Below are positions 5,478 to 5,617 of a DNA stretch of 5,617 nt, piece after piece. The notes beneath the pieces were generated by a model. It saw only the letters and a list, made by a program, of their open reading frames with translations. It ran no database searches and was not told the DNA's origin. Both the position numbers and the translations under genes were made by a program. Source of the DNA: an uncultured Opitutia bacterium. Its GTDB lineage: Bacteria > Verrucomicrobiota > Verrucomicrobiia > Opitutales > UBA953. The DNA lies in the NCBI GenBank assembly GCA_903829855.1, contig CAIKRN010000209.1, forward strand, positions 1 through 5,617. Direction: 5' to 3'. Position 1 is the stretch's first letter; the number at the start of each line of letters is the position of its first letter.

Positions 5478-5617
5478 ATGCGCTATATCGAGCCACACGG
5501 CCACATGGTGAGCCGCACCACGGACGACTACCAGGCGATGGCCCTCGCGGGCTGCGCGGCAATCTGCGAGCCAGCTTTCTGGGCGGGCTTCGACCGCAAG
5601 TCGGCCGATGGCTTCTA
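5478..5617 (+). CDS. TatD-like metal-dependent hydrolase, N-terminal part (EboB-like; cut by right edge)
   Basis: 46 residues are visible from the ATG at 5478-5480 to the window edge. The opening RYIEPHGHMVSRTTDDYQAM has an HxH pair (His7, His9), the first metal-binding motif at the end of strand 1 in TatD and other amidohydrolase-fold TIM barrels. The following AGCAAICEPAFWAG (24-37), with Glu31, corresponds to strand 2. This PH.HMVSRTTDDY plus EPAFW pattern is what I recall from EboB-type TatD relatives rather than from classical TatD DNases, which begin DTHCHL. The remaining metal ligands lie beyond the edge. It starts 9 bases after the 95-residue gene, consistent with one operon. The HxH hydrolase assignment is solid; the EboB-like placement is from memory of the family and is moderate. 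Confidence 0.75.
   Translation, partial: MRYIEPHGHMVSRTTDDYQAMALAGCAAICEPAFWAGFDRKSADGF

Noticed and set aside
5112..5504. Minus-strand open frame opposite the 95-residue gene
   Set aside because: The plus-strand gene has tight operon spacing on both sides and sensible helices; the minus frame crosses three gene boundaries.

Overview
This is a GC-rich, gene-dense bacterial segment. It most resembles Verrucomicrobiota, probably the Opitutales/Opitutaceae. That placement is inferred from the protein flavour (a Gfo/Idh/MocA oxidoreductase with a CTVP motif, a sugar-type MFS permease with a long loop before its last helix, a GH71/99-like hydrolase, small YbjQ and TatD-like genes), the short palindromic repeats between genes, and the lack of Shine-Dalgarno sequences. 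No ribosomal or other marker gene is present to confirm it.

Left two thirds, all minus strand (read right to left): a PAS-AraC transcription regulator (3341-4108), an MFS permease (1700-3232), a cytoplasmic Gfo/Idh/MocA oxidoreductase (429-1556), and the first 79 codons of a secreted glycoside-hydrolase-like protein that runs off the left edge (1-237, GTG start). They look like a small carbohydrate-use locus: hydrolase outside the cell, permease in the membrane, oxidoreductase in the cytoplasm, AraC-type regulator as likely controller. A strong hairpin lies after the permease (1651-1676) and a hairpin with a six-T tail lies after the oxidoreductase (373-399). The genes are therefore probably separate transcription units rather than one operon. 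The 190 bases between hydrolase and oxidoreductase hold short repeats.

Right third, plus strand, divergent from the regulator: a secreted single-haem cytochrome c (4299-4745), a YbjQ/UPF0145 protein (4820-5176), an unrecognised 95-residue protein starting 4 bases after it (5181-5468), and the start of a TatD-like metal-dependent hydrolase cut by the right edge (5478-5617). The hydrolase N-terminus resembles EboB of the ebo clusters, so the window may end at the head of an ebo-like operon. That is the most interesting lead, but it depends on sequence beyond the edge.

No tRNA, rRNA, CRISPR array, insertion sequence or phage gene was recognised. No stretch longer than about 300 bases lacks a gene.
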